A DNA stretch of 64,000 nt, taken from the NCBI GenBank assembly GCA_009801085.1, contig VNWV01000003.1, positions 3,162,001-3,226,000 on the forward strand, given 5' to 3'. Under the pieces are notes generated by a model that had not been told where the DNA came from, ran no database searches, and saw nothing but the letters and a program-made list of their open reading frames with translations. Source of the stretch: Lasiodiplodia sp. COLG20 (taxonomy: Eukaryota > Ascomycota > Dothideomycetes > Botryosphaeriales > Botryosphaeriaceae). Of the stretch, positions 10,938 through 22,837 are shown in pieces; within the stretch, counting starts at the first letter, position 1; every line of letters begins with the position of its first letter. The position numbers and the translations under genes were made by a program.

Positions 10938-12474
10938 GGTTTAGACAGTAAAATATTTCGCAGCTAAAGAATGGAATGGCTGAGTAGAGCAAAAGACGAG
11001 AGATGTGTAGTGGAGGATTTGTTCAATATTATTGCGCAAACTTATATTCATGATGGTTCTTGGAGCGCAGAGCCCTAAGCGCCGCGCAGCGTGGAGATCG
11101 TAGTGGGGGCTTAACGGGCGGCACAGTTGCGGCGGCTGATCGACACGAGCCCGCGTCTACCACTGTCAGCCGATTGGATGGCTCCTGGCCGGTGAAACAA
11201 AAATAAAATGGAATCCAACCGCTCATTCGATGCACAGAAAAGCAACTGGGGAACCCGTTGGGGTTTGCGCAAAGGGGATAGGCGTTTCGATTTCCCCACC
11301 AGCCTTTGAGAGTCTGGACCGTAGAAGTCGGCGATATCGATTCAGAACTCCCTTGCCAGGCCCCCAGTGACGCAACCCGGATGAGTTCCCTTTCTATTTG
11401 AGGCCTTTGTTGGTGATGTGCCGGGATAGCTGCCGATGCCGCGCTCACGCGTTCGACAAGCGCTTTGACAAGCGCTTCGGCGGTAAGGTGATCGTACCAC
11501 TTGTTGTCTGTCTCGGCTCACAGGCGTCGCAGGATGCGAGTAGCCGCGCATGTATGCTCCTGCTTCCAAGCCAATGCACATAGTAACGTCGCCCATCATG
11601 GCGTTATCTTGGGCTGTATCGGTATGCTGAGAATTCGAATGCAGATCGCACTCTACACGGGCTTCAGGGATCGGTCTCGGTAGCAGCGGCGTTCGATGCT
11701 TGCAATAACCTTCGGCCGCGATGCTCAGGTCTCACTTTGAATCTGTGAAATCTGCCAGTAGCAAAGATGTCCTCACAGCTCTTCATTGATCAGTTCATCA
11801 TCCGCTTAACTTCAGCATGGCTTCAATCTGCACAACGTGCGAGAGAGTTGGTAGCATGTCGATATATTCAACCACGGCCGACTCAAGTCACCTCGACTAG
11901 CCAATTCCAAACTCGCGATCAGGACCTCATGAAACCTTTGGTGGATTTATCTGCAACGTCTATGATGAGCGCATACAGCTAACCTGCATTGGAGGCGTTG
12001 TGTCTGGTCTGAGTGGTGATTTACTTCCATGGACCGGGAGGCATTTATTCTTTTCTTTGGTTACCCTGTGGCATGCCAACAGCCTCTTTGCTATGCATAC
12101 TTGATGTCTTTAATAGAGCTGACCTTGCGTTAACCTCTGAAGCCGCATTTTCTTCCAATGGGATTCGGTATACTGCAACCAGTACCGGTGACGATGATGG
12201 AAGCTGGTAACGAAGTTGAGAGATCCGATTTATCCGAAGATGCTCACGAGCAACCGGCGACCAGTACCAAATTTGTTTGGAAAAGGAGTGAGAAAGCAGA
12301 AGGCAGCAGCAGCAGTCGGAGTTTTGGGGGCTCTCCAGGCTAGGACAGTTTGGGACTAGTGCGGGGCGGGCTCGCGTCAGAGCGGCGGGGAATTCGGAGC
12401 TGAGTCACTTGTCTGCCGGCGACTTTTGTGAGCCCATCTTCGACACCACCATATTCAGTCTCCACCCTTCCACC
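10938..12474. other. Intergenic between HET gene and MetRS gene
   Basis: About 1.5 kb shared by two divergently transcribed genes. No coding region can be supported. A 12-bp direct duplication (ACAAGCGCTTTG/ACAAGCGCTTCG) lies near 11456-11480. The right end holds the MetRS promoter and leader with a CPC1/Gcn4-type site. Confidence 0.5.
12401..12407 (+). promoter_or_regulatory. TGAGTCA: Gcn4/CPC1-type site upstream of MetRS
   Basis: A perfect palindromic-core TGAGTCA heptamer lies 68 nt before the MetRS start codon. This is the consensus bound by Gcn4 and its filamentous-fungal orthologues CPC1/CpcA, which induce amino-acid biosynthesis and several aminoacyl-tRNA synthetase genes during amino-acid starvation. 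Occupancy is inferred, and the site could lie within the 5' leader. Confidence 0.5.
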
Positions 12475-14558
12475 ATGGCCGCCTCCCAGCCCATTCTGCC
12501 GCAGGATGGCAAGCGAAATATCCTGATCACCAGCGCTCTGCCCTACGTCAACAACATCCCCCACTTGGGCAATATCATCGGCTCTGTCCTTTCCGCCGAT
12601 GTCTTTTCGCGTTACTGCAAGGCACGCGGCTACCCTACCCTCTACGTCTGCGGCTCCGACGAGTACGGCACTGCCACCGAGACCAAGGCCATCGACGAGG
12701 GTCTCACCCCACAGGAGCTGTGCGACAAGTACCACAAGATCCACGCCGATGTCTACAAGTGGTTCAACATCGGCTTTGACAAGTTCGGCCGCACCCCCAC
12801 CCAGCAGCAGACCGATATCGCTCAGGACATATTCCTGAAGCTTCACAAGAACGGATACTTGGAGGAGAAGACGACCGTCCAGCCCTACTGCGAGAAGCAC
12901 GGCTCTTTCTTGGCCGATCGCTTCGTCGAGGGCGAGTGCAGCATTTGCGGCGACCCTGGCGCACGTGGCGACCAGTGCGACAAGTGCGGTAACCTTCTCG
13001 ACCCGCTCGAGCCCGAGCCAGAGGCAAAGGCTCCCGCCTCCTCGGACGAGCCCGAGCCGGTCGGCGAGGCCAAGGCCACCGGTTTCCTCATCAATCCTCG
13101 CTGCAAGCTGGACGGTGCTGCCCCGGTGAAGAGGGAGACAAAGCACGTGTACATTCGGCTAGACGCATTGAAGGACCAGATTGTCGAGTGGTTCAAGGAG
13201 GCTAGTGTTGATGGCAAGTGGTCGTCCAACTGCATCCAGATCACCCAGTCGTGGATCGACAAGGGCTTGAAGCCTCGTGGTATCACCCGTGACCTGAAAT
13301 GGGGCACCGCTGTTCCTCTCCCCGGCTATGAGGACAAGGTCATGTATGTGTGGTTCGACGCTTGTATCGGTTACGTCTCCATCACTGCCACCTACACTGA
13401 CGAGTGGGAGAAGTGGTGGAGGAACCCGGAGAATGTCCAGCTCTACCAATTCATGGGCAAGGACAACGTTCAGTTCCACACCATCATCTTCCCTGGCTCG
13501 CAGCTTGGTACCGGCGACAAGTGGACCAAGATCCACCACTTGTCTACCACCGAGTACTTGAACTATGAGGACACCAAGTTCTCCAAGTCCAAGGGCGTCG
13601 GTGTCTTCGGTAACAACGCCAAGGATACCGGTATTCCTTCTGATGTCTGGAGATACTACCTGCTCTCGAGGCGGCCGGAGACCAGCGATTCCGAGTTCAA
13701 ATGGAAGGACTTCATTGACGCAAACAACAACGATCTGCTGAAGAACCTTGGCAACTTCGTCAACCGCGTGATCAAGTTCGTGGCTGCGAAGTACGACTCC
13801 GGTAAGTTCTCCCAACACGTAGTTGTCGATGGATGGAAGCGCTGACTCTGGGCCCGGCAGTTGTTCCCGATTATACCAAGTACAAGGACGAAGACCAGTA
13901 CCTCAAGAAGCACGAGGAGGCCGTGAATGAGCTGCTGAAGACTTACACTGGCCACCTCGAGAATGTCAAGCTGAAGGCTGGTCTCGCGACAGTGCTGCAC
14001 ATCTCGGCCCTCGGCAACAAGCTTCTGCAGGATAACAAGCTGGACAACAGACTGTTCTCTGAGGAACCGGAGCGCTGCGCCGCTGTCGTTGGCATGGCTT
14101 TGAACCACATCTACCTTCTCGCCAGCGTCCTGGAGCCTTACATGCCTGCGACGGCACGCGGTGGCGTCACTGACAAGGGCGAGCCCATCTCTGGCATCTT
14201 CCAGCAGTTGAACGTTGACCCCGTTCCTCAAATCCCTGAGCAGTGGGCCACTGGTACCATCAAGCCTGGTCACAAGATCGGCAAGGCGGCGTACCTGTTC
14301 AGCCAGATCAAGCCTGAGAAGGAGCAGGAGTGGAGAGAATCATATGGTGGCGAGGAGGCCAGAAAAGCTAAGCAGCTGGAGGCCGAGAAGCGGGCCGCAA
14401 AGAAGGCCCAGAAGGAAAAGGATAAGGCCAAGAAGGCGGCTAAGAAGGCCGCCGCCGCCGCAGGTGGTGTTGAGGCAGCGGAGAAGAAGCAAGAGGCTGA
14501 TCCCGCTATCGAGAAGGTCACAGAGGCTATGAAGAACGCGGACGTGCACACTTCGTAG
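12475..14558 (+). CDS. Methionyl-tRNA synthetase, cytosolic
   Basis: Exons 12475-13801 and 13861-14558 encode 674 residues; the intron is 13802-13860 (GTAAGT...GGCAG). The enzyme charges tRNA-Met with methionine. The class I signatures are present: PHLGN (residues 29-33, the HIGH equivalent) and KFSKS (368-372, the KMSKS equivalent). A Cys knuckle (CSICGD...CDKCGN) lies in the connective insertion near residues 160-182, and the anticodon-binding helical domain is mainly in exon 2. There is no mitochondrial presequence. The protein starts directly with the catalytic domain, without the N-terminal GST-like domain of yeast Mes1. It ends in a highly charged Lys/Ala/Glu helix (about residues 590-674), probably a tRNA-binding or partner-binding tail. 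The ATG chosen is followed almost at once by the catalytic core. Confidence 0.95.
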
Positions 14559-14860
14559 AGTTTCGTGCTTTTTGTTTTCCTTCTGTTGGGAGTTAGAAGA
14601 GGCAAAAGACATGTGTGATGAGCATTTAAGATGAGACGAGACGAGACGATATGGCAATTCGAGATGCCAATGGATACCCTTGAACTGCAAGTGTGCACTG
14701 TGGTGTCGCGTAGCCCCGGATTTCGGTCGGGATTGTGGGGATCTGCCAATAGCGATGTCGCAATTTGTCGGGCAGTCTTTACGCGCCTCCGCTTTCGCTC
14801 GCCCCATCGTGAATTTTTGGCCGCCATCACCTGCACTGCTGCTCGCGCTACCAGCTCCCA

Positions 14861-17469
14861 ATGGCAGGCCAGGCAATTACTATGCGGGCTAATGCCCTCA
14901 GGGCTGCCCGTATCGCACAAGCCAAGGTAATTTTGGACCCCGCTTCCCCGGGTTGCCGTCATCTTTCGCGACCAGACTCTGACGCATTACCAGTCATCGG
15001 CCAGCGTGCCACTTCGCCCGCTGCTGCAAAGCAGACGGCACCTGGCAACCGCTCAGTCTGCCACGCCGCCGCCGAACTTCGACGTCGCTTCTCGCACCCC
15101 TCCTTACCCGAAGCTGCTCAAGAAGCTGTCCGAAGTTCGCAGCGTGCTGGGCTCTGAACGCAAGCTCACGCTCGCCGAGAAGATCCTCTACTCCCATCTC
15201 GATAACCCCGAGGAGTCGCTCTTGACCGGCACGAACAATGGAAAGGATGTCCGCGGTGCTGCCAACCTCAAGCTCAAGCCCGACCGGGTTGCTATGCAGG
15301 ATGCCTCAGCGCAGATGGCCCTGCTGCAGTTCATGTCCTGTGGCCTCCCCACCACCGCCGTCCCTGCAAGTATTCACTGCGACCACATGATCGTTGGTGA
15401 GAAGGGTGCCGATACCGATCTCCCGCGGTCCATTCAGGGCAACAAGGAGGTCTTCGACTTCCTTGAGAGCGCTGCTAAGAAATACGGTATCGAGTTCTGG
15501 CCGCCGGGCGCTGGTATCATCCACCAGACCGTCCTGGAGAACTACAGTGCGCCGGGTCTTATGATGCTTGGAACAGATAGCCACACGCCTAACGCCGGTG
15601 GTCTTGGTGCCATTGCCATTGGTGTTGGTGGTGCGGATGCGGTCGACGCCCTGGTCGATGCGCCTTGGGAGTTGAAGGCCCCCAAGATTCTGGGTGTCAG
15701 GCTCGAGGGAAAGCTCAGCGGCTGGGCTAGCCCTAAGGACGTTATCCTGACTCTTGCTGGCAAGCTGACTGTGCGCGGTGGCACTAACCACATCATTGAG
15801 TACTTCGGTCCCGGTGTCGATTCTCTGAGCTGCACTGGTATGGCTACCATCTGCAACATGGGCGCAGAAGTTGGTGCTACTACGTCGCTATTCCCCTTCT
15901 CCTCTGGACACGTCCCTTACCTTGGCGCTACCTACCGCGAGTCGATTGCCAACGCTGCCAGCGCCATTGCATCTTCTCCCGAACAGCAGAACCTTCTTCG
16001 TGCCGACTCCGGTGCCCAGTACGACCAGATCATCACCATAAACCTTTCGGAGCTGGAGCCTCACATCAACGGACCCTTCACTCCGGATCTTTCGACGCCT
16101 CTCAGCAAGTTCAAGGACACCGTTGAGGAGAAGGGCTGGCCCAAGACTTTCGGTGCTGGTCTCATCGGCAGCTGTACCAATTCAAGCTACCAGGATATGA
16201 CGAGAGCAGAGGAGCTTGTCAAGCAGGCTCAAGCTGCTGGTCTGAAGCCCAAGGCGAACTTCTTCATTACCCCTGGCAGTGAGCAAATTAGAGCCACGCT
16301 CGAGAGAGACGAGACTCTGGACACTTTCTCCTCTGCTGGCGGCACCGTTCTGGCCAACGCTTGCGGTATGATCCGATTCCTCTATTCGCTAGGTACTGAT
16401 TGCTAACTTTAACGAAGGGCCTTGCATTGGGCAGTGGAAGCGTACTGACGAAGTCGCGAAGGGGGAGGCGAATGCCATTTTCACCAGCTACAACCGTAAC
16501 TTCCCTGCCAGAAACGATGGCAACAGACAAACGATGAACTTCCTGGCCTCGCCCGAGCTGGTCACCGCTCTCAGCTATGCCGGCAGCACTACCTTCAACC
16601 CCATGACCGACTCTATTCCCACTGCCTCTGGCACTCCTTTCAAGTTCGCTCCCCCCAAGGGCCAGGATCTTCCCTCCGCCGGTTTTGAGATCGGCAACCC
16701 CGACTTCCTTCCCACCCCCGGCAAGCCTGACCCCAGCGTTGAGGTTAAGGTTGACCCTAAGTCCTCGCGTCTCGCTCTCCTCGAGCCTTTTGCACCTTTC
16801 CCCGACTCTGAGCTTGCCGGTCTCCGCGTTCTCTACAAGGTTAAGGGCCAGTGCACAACGGACACGATCAGTGCTGCCGGCCCATGGCTCAAGTACAAGG
16901 GCCACCTGCCCAACATTGCCGAGAACACCCTGATCGGTGCCGTGAACGCTGCGACCGGCGAGACCAACGTTGCTTACGACACTGACGGCAGCTCGTGCGG
17001 TATCCCCGAATTGGCTAAGCGGTGGAAGGATCAGGGTCTGGAGTGGATCGTTGTCGCCGAGCACAACTACGGCGAAGGTAGCGCCAGAGAACACGCAGCC
17101 CTTCAACCCAGATATCTGGGTGGCCGCGTGATCCTCTCCAAGTCGTTTGCCCGTATCCACGAGACCAACCTCAAGAAGCAGGGTGTCGTCCCGCTCACGT
17201 TTGTCAACGAGAATGACTACGACCTGATTGACGCGTGCGATGAGATCAGCACCGAGGGTCTGTACGACGTGCTCAAGGCTGGTGGCAAGGGCGAGATCAA
17301 GCTTAAGCTGAAGAAGAGGAATGGCGAGGAGAAGCTCATCAGCACGAAGCACACGCTGAGCCGGGACCAGTGTGGCTTCATCCTGGCCGGCAGCGCGCTC
17401 AACCTGCTGGCCCGCATGGGTAGGGAAAGTCAGGAAGAGATCACGAGACAGGCGGAGCTCTCTGATTAA
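14861..17469 (+). CDS. Mitochondrial aconitase paralogue, Aco2/AcoB type
   Basis: Exons 14861-14926, 14994-16365 and 16418-17469 give 829 residues. The introns (14927-14993 and 16366-16417) have a CAG acceptor and a TGCTAAC branch point respectively. The N-terminus is rich in Arg, Ala and Ser, as in a mitochondrial presequence. The body is an aconitase: [24 protein letters not shown], and the 4Fe-4S ligands in GSCTNSS (Cys416) and NACGPCIG (Cys479, Cys482), with the CGPC motif split by intron 2. The C-terminal swivel domain has [18 protein letters not shown]. Aconitases interconvert citrate and isocitrate. The yeast Aco2-type paralogue acts mainly as a homocitrate dehydratase in lysine synthesis, and I infer that role from overall resemblance. 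A second in-frame ATG at 14882 could serve as the start. Only 302 bp separate it from the co-directional MetRS gene. Confidence 0.9.
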
Positions 17470-19143
17470 GTGTGACGAAAAGAAAATCGGGGGTGCGTTG
17501 GTGGTGGTCTGATCCAAAAAATTCACTGATATCTTAGTTGGAGTCCGCGCAGATGGTGCAAGAACATGTAAATGCTGGGATGGGCCGGATTTCAAGGCGC
17601 AATAATTGAAGAAAGTCTTTTGAGCATTTATTCAAGTGCATCGATTTTGATCCAGCTCGGCCCGTTCTCGAATTCGAGGCCGCAACTTGAACAGTTATTT
17701 GTTGGTGCCGCGACGACTGTCCTGAGGCTGACGCGAATATGTACGATGTCGATCTGCTCAGTATTGCGACAGTGAATTTAATGGGGAGTTGAAGCGTGCA
17801 TCTGGATGTGAATGCACGGTATCCATATGAACAACATGATCCAGCTAAAAGCTCAAGTATCTCGACTTGCAAGCAAACAGACCTCGTACGTGTTCGCCTC
17901 GCTTACCAAGTGCATGACTCGTCATGCTCGCCGATTACGAAATGCACCCTATCCATTGGCGGCCCTCACCGGCAAAGAGTGGGTCAGAACGTTCAAGAAG
18001 ACCGTCATCCGTGTCATCCGTCATGACCCCTGCATCTTCTCCGCACATGTAGCTTGGCGAGACAACGCCCGCGGAATGTGTCTCGCGATCAGAGCACCGC
18101 TGTCCATTGCTTCAATCATGCGTTACGAACGAATGCAAGTCACGGCATCACGACGGGAGCCACAAAAAGCTTGTTGGTTATTTGAGTTTGGTTTGTCAGA
18201 GAGGACGGTGCGCGAGAAGAAGTGAGGGTCCAGCCAGCTGCTTACGGAATACGGCGGTAGAGCGGAGCGGGTCACCGACCACGCTTTTTTGTCTCGGACA
18301 CGAAGTCCACATGGACAAACGAGTCGCACAGAACCGTGGGCTACGCAGGGACGAACGCGGGAACCAACCGAGGGAACAGGAGGCGAGCCGCTACAAAAAG
18401 TTTCCTGCCGGGGTGAAGTGCGGAAGCTAACTAACAGGACCAAAACGGGCCAGCTTTCACCAGGGTCCTGGCAACCGCACGCGACCCGGCCGGGAGTCCG
18501 TCTCTGCGCGGCGCGTCCGACCAACCAGGCGGGGCTCACGCCCCCTCTTCTGGGATGGGACGGCAACGGCTGGCACGCCGCTGCTGCTGCGTAATGCGGC
18601 TCTGCACGCGGTACCCAGTAACGACGGCTGCTGACGCTAAGCCCGAGATCCCCCTGTCAGGATTTTGTTCGCCGAACTGACGCAGGCTTTGTGATGGCAA
18701 TGGCAACGGCAATGTGTAGGCGTGGCTACGACGTGGCCCCTGCCCGGGAGTCAGCTAGGCTTGGGTAAGCTGGTAGGGGCTGGAATCGGCCCTCATCGCA
18801 TCATCCGGCACGTGTGTTCATAATGGCGACGCGGCGATTGGTGCCCAGATGAAGCCAGAGGACCCACAGCGGTCGATCTGAGGACAGCCCGAGGGTATCG
18901 CGACGCGTTCCCGCCCGTCGAGGTGCCCTGAGCTTTCTAATCAGCAAGCTCCTAGATATAAGCTGGCCACCGCCCTCGCTGCCCTCACGCCTACCAATTT
19001 TCTGTCCCTTTCCTTCGTTATCCGGGCCTTTGTTACGCAAGATATACCCGACCATTTCACTGCCCTCTTATCTCTGAGCTCTTTTCTCCCACAACGGCTG
19101 CTTATCGCCCGCTGTCACACCACTTCCCGCACTCCCTTACGCA
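17470..19143. other. Intergenic; CCP promoter at right end
   Basis: About 1.7 kb with no supported gene. Open frames at 17.8-18.6 kb show no motif or exon structure. A TATA-like GATATAAG lies at about 18954, roughly 185 nt before the cytochrome c peroxidase ATG, followed by a pyrimidine-rich leader. Confidence 0.5.
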
Positions 19144-20335
19144 ATGGCTTCCGCCGCCAGGTCCGTTTTTGCCCGCAACGCGCTCTTGCGCTCCGCTCCG
19201 GCATCTGCCAGGTCGAGTGCTGCCCGCTCTTCACGCTTTGCCGTCCCGGCTCAGGCATTCCGCCAGCAATCCCGCCGCGGATACTCCTCCGAGGCCGGCA
19301 AGTCGAGCGGCCCCAACCCCGCTGTCTGGGTCGGCGCTCTCGCAGTCCTCGGTGGAGCTGGGTACTACGCATACAGCTCGATCCAGGGCGCGCAAGCCGA
19401 GTCCAAGGGGCCGTTCACTCCCAAGTTCGAGGACTACCAGAAGGTTTACGACGTCATTGCTAAGGCTCTGGAGGAGAACGACAACTACGACGATGGAAGT
19501 TACGGTCCTGTCTTGTTGAGATTGGCATGGCACGCCAGCGGAACGTGAGTTGACTATACTTCCACATCAACACTTCTTACTTGCCAGCCATTGAACGGTC
19601 GTACTGACGCAGCACTCCTGCAGTTATGACAAGGAAACCGGAACCGGCGGCTCCAACGGAGCGACCATGCGCTTCGACCCCGAAGCCGACCACGGCGCCA
19701 ACGCCGGCCTGAAGGCGGCGCGCGACTTCCTCGAGCCGATCAAGCAGCAGTTCCCGTGGATCTCGTACTCGGACCTGTGGACGCTGGCAGGTGTGTGCGC
19801 AATCCAGGAGATGCAGGGACCGAAGGTCGCATGGCGGCCGGGCCGCAACGACCGCGACGTGTCGTTCTGCACGCCCGACGGCCGCCTGCCGGACGCGTCC
19901 AAGGAACAGAACCACCTGCGCGCCATCTTCGGCCGCATGGGCTTCAACGACCAGGAGATCGTCGCGCTGTCGGGCGCGCACGCTCTGGGCCGCTGCCACA
20001 CGGATCGCTCCGGCTTCGACGGCCCGTGGACCTTCTCGCCGACGACGCTGACCAACGACTACTACAGCTTGCTGCTCGACGAGAAGTGGCAGTGGCGGAA
20101 GTGGAGCGGACCGAAGCAGTTCGAGGATGCGAAGACGAAGAGCTTGATGATGCTGCCGACTGATTACGCACTCATCAAGGACAAGAAGTTCAAGCCGTTC
20201 GTCGAGAAGTATGCAAAGGACCAAGATGCGTTCTTCAAGGACTTCTCCGACGTTGTCATGAGGCTGTTCGAGCTCGGCGTGCCGTTCACGACGAGCGAGG
20301 ATAGCAGGTTTACTTTCAAGAGCAGCTTCGACTAG
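19144..20335 (+). CDS. CCP1: Cytochrome c peroxidase, mitochondrial
   Basis: Exons 19144-19544 and 19624-20335 give 370 residues; the intron is 19545-19623 (GTGAGT...CTGCAG). The enzyme reduces hydrogen peroxide using electrons from cytochrome c in the intermembrane space. The N-terminus is an Arg/Ser/Ala presequence followed by one hydrophobic segment ([20 protein letters not shown], about residues 60-79). This is the two-part signal that gives a membrane-anchored form cleaved to a soluble one. Active-site residues are all present: Arg126, Trp129 and distal His130 in RLAWHASG, proximal His253 in [11 protein letters not shown], and Trp269 in FDGPW, the radical-forming tryptophan equivalent. 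Nothing looks broken. Confidence 0.96.
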
Positions 20336-21526
20336 ACGGTTTGGTCTTGGTTGGTGAGTGTGAAAATTTGATGTAGACTTCTGCGACTCTTTTCATTGTA
20401 CAGATAGAAGATGAGAACAAGATAAGAAGATGAAGAAGGTCGCGGCGTCTAGAAATTGCTGTTGGCTTAGATCAGTTAGATATCAGGATACAAGTGATTA
20501 CTGCTTCGCGCTTTAACGCGCTTTACGTATGAATGGTGTTCCAATGGTTGACTGCGATTATGAAAGTGATGTCCTTGTTGACTGAATGTTAGGTGCGGGG
20601 TGAATATGCGGGGTTGTGAAATTGACAGCTGCAGGGCTGACCCGAAAAATGCAGCTACAGGCATGTAAGATGGCAACACTTGCATTCGTCAAAGCTTATC
20701 GAGCGCTGGAATAATGGGATCGGTGATGCAATAGGTCTGGCAGCACGCTTTGAATGAAGATCAACCTTCAGGCAAGTCTTCACCTCACCGAACTATGAAG
20801 GCTATTCGCCCCGTAGTTAGAGCAAACACAATTTCCACAGGAGCTACCCGATCCCTAAGCCCGTGCACGGACGCTCCTGAGAAGCTGAGCCGCATGTTGT
20901 AGGTACGAACGTGTTCATAATAGGCGACGTGAGCAAGAGTAAGTATGGATGTATGGATTGGCTAAGAGTGTTTGCAAGCAGGGCGCTCCTTTGTGTTGGG
21001 CGGTGGCCGCCTCCTATAACAATAAGAATTACGGAGAAGCGTATATTTAACCGTGATCGCCCAGATGCGAAATGGGAAATCTAAATATACGAACATGCCA
21101 AGATTTACAACATGCGGCGCACCACACAAATGATTGTGCAAACAAGACATGTTTTGGGCTCCAAACGGACGGCGACTACAGATCAAGACACGCATGAGGC
21201 CGTGAAGCGCAGGGAGTGAACGATTGGGCGAGCAGCAAGTGAAGATCCTCCGCTGCTGCGCTGATCAAACAACGAGCCGGCTCCGCCAAGCCCTATGAGG
21301 CAGCGCTAGTCCTGATTGGCCCGACTGGCGCGCGAGCCCTGCAGCCGCCCGTCGCGTCCGCCGTTCCATTAAAGCCCCCAGAAACACCAGACCTTGGTAC
21401 CTTTCCTGGTCCTCACCACACTCCTTTGGTTCGCCGATCGCCGACTCAACCGACCGTATTCTTTGCCAGCTACCTAGCGCCTCACTCTAGTCATTCCCTA
21501 AGTTTGTCTGCAAGATACCCGGCACA
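20336..21526. other. Intergenic
   Basis: About 1.2 kb between two plus-strand genes. No coding region can be supported on either strand. The last 150 nt are pyrimidine-rich and are the likely promoter and leader of the small GPI-anchored protein. Confidence 0.5.
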
Positions 21527-22080
21527 ATGTTCTCAGCCAAGCTTCTCGTCTGCTTCTTCGTCGCCCTCCTGGGCTTCGTCAACTTCGCTGCCGCCGCGAC
21601 CCCGCCCGCCTGCCTTATCGCCATCATCGGCGACGAGCCCAACCCCAACGATGTCGCGACCATCTGTAAGAAGGACAGCATCGTCTCTGACATCTCTTCC
21701 AACTGCGGCTCTGAGAAGTCCGACGCCATGACCGCCTACGCCTCAGTCTGCAAGGAAGCCGGTGTCACCGTTTGTGAGTTGCCTACACTCTGCTTCGATG
21801 TGCGCAGAGAGCTAACCACCTGCTCACTATAGCTACGTCTGTCTCCGCCTCGGCTACCAAGACTGGCTCCTCCAGCGCTTCTGCTACCGGCTCTGCCTCC
21901 GCCACCTCGGGCTCTTCGAGCACCGCCAGCGCCACTTCGGGCTCCTCTGCGGCCGCCTCGACCTCTGGCGCCACCACCACGCCCGCTCCCAGCAGCGACG
22001 CCCCGAACAAGATCCAGAACGTCGGCTTGATCGCTCTCTGCGCCGGTCTCTTCGGCGTCAGCGCCGTCGGTCTCTTGTAA
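21527..22080 (+). CDS. Small GPI-anchored secreted protein, four-Cys domain plus Ser/Ala stalk
   Basis: Exons 21527-21773 and 21833-22080 give 164 residues; the intron is 21774-21832 (GTGAGT...CTATAG). The order of parts is a signal peptide (MFSAKLLVCFFVALLGFV), a compact domain of about 60 residues with four cysteines (CLIAI, TICKK, NCGSE, VCKEA), a Ser/Ala/Thr/Gly stalk, and a C-terminal hydrophobic tail ending SAVGLL after a PSSDAPNK region, as for GPI attachment. It is probably a cell-wall or plasma-membrane surface protein. The Cys count is too low for a CFEM domain (eight Cys). The function is unknown. Confidence 0.8.
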
Positions 22081-22837
22081 GATCTTGCTCTTTGGTGCAA
22101 CCCAAGTTAGCGCATGCTCTTCCCTTCCGTGTGAGAAGCCTTATATTACGGAGGGCGGACTCTGCATGGATACGTGGGCGTTGCAGCTCTACGATCCTTA
22201 GAAACGCGCTACTTGGCCCCGGAAACGCCTGTGTTCTAGACGGCAGTCCCTTAGACTTTGCATTCACTTCGACTATCTAAATCCCACGGGATGCGGATAC
22301 CGTCCGGCTGGGCAGCAGGTTCCGGGAACATCAGTCGAGACAAGAGATTATTTCGTGTATGGGGCAATTTGCACAGTATATGGACCAAAGCGATGATTGT
22401 CTGCCTGGCAGCCTCTACTCATAGCCTGCGTTTATACCCCTCAAATATGCATATGCTCATTGATATACCTAATATGGCACATGTGCGTTCGTGCTGCTGG
22501 TCCGTCTCTTGCGGGCCAGAACTAGTTTCTGCCTATAGCTTGTCAACACTTCCGAGTCGTCGCTGATACCGCGACTGACCCTCGGCGTTGGTACCATGTG
22601 ATCCCTCCACAGAATGAGTGCTGTTCGACTCATGGCGGCAGCATTTCCATCCTCGGAATTTTCAGTGAGGTAGCCTGTAAGCGAGGCGGCAGTCCTGCAG
22701 CATGATGTTCCGCCGCTGTGGGAGCTGTTGGCTGCGAGGATGTGGGGGTATGACCTCGACAAGTTATGCTCTGCTCGTCTCGACTCCTCTCACGAGCAAG
22801 ATTGGCTTGTAATCTTCGTTCTTCAACGCCCACCCTC
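22081..22837. other. Intergenic, convergent 3' flanks
   Basis: The interval lies between the 3' ends of the small GPI-protein gene (plus) and LTO1 (minus). No gene is supported. Confidence 0.5.

Noticed and set aside
17812..18566. 137- and 147-codon frames between the aconitase and CCP genes
   Set aside because: There are no motifs or introns, both overlap on opposite strands, and composition looks non-coding.
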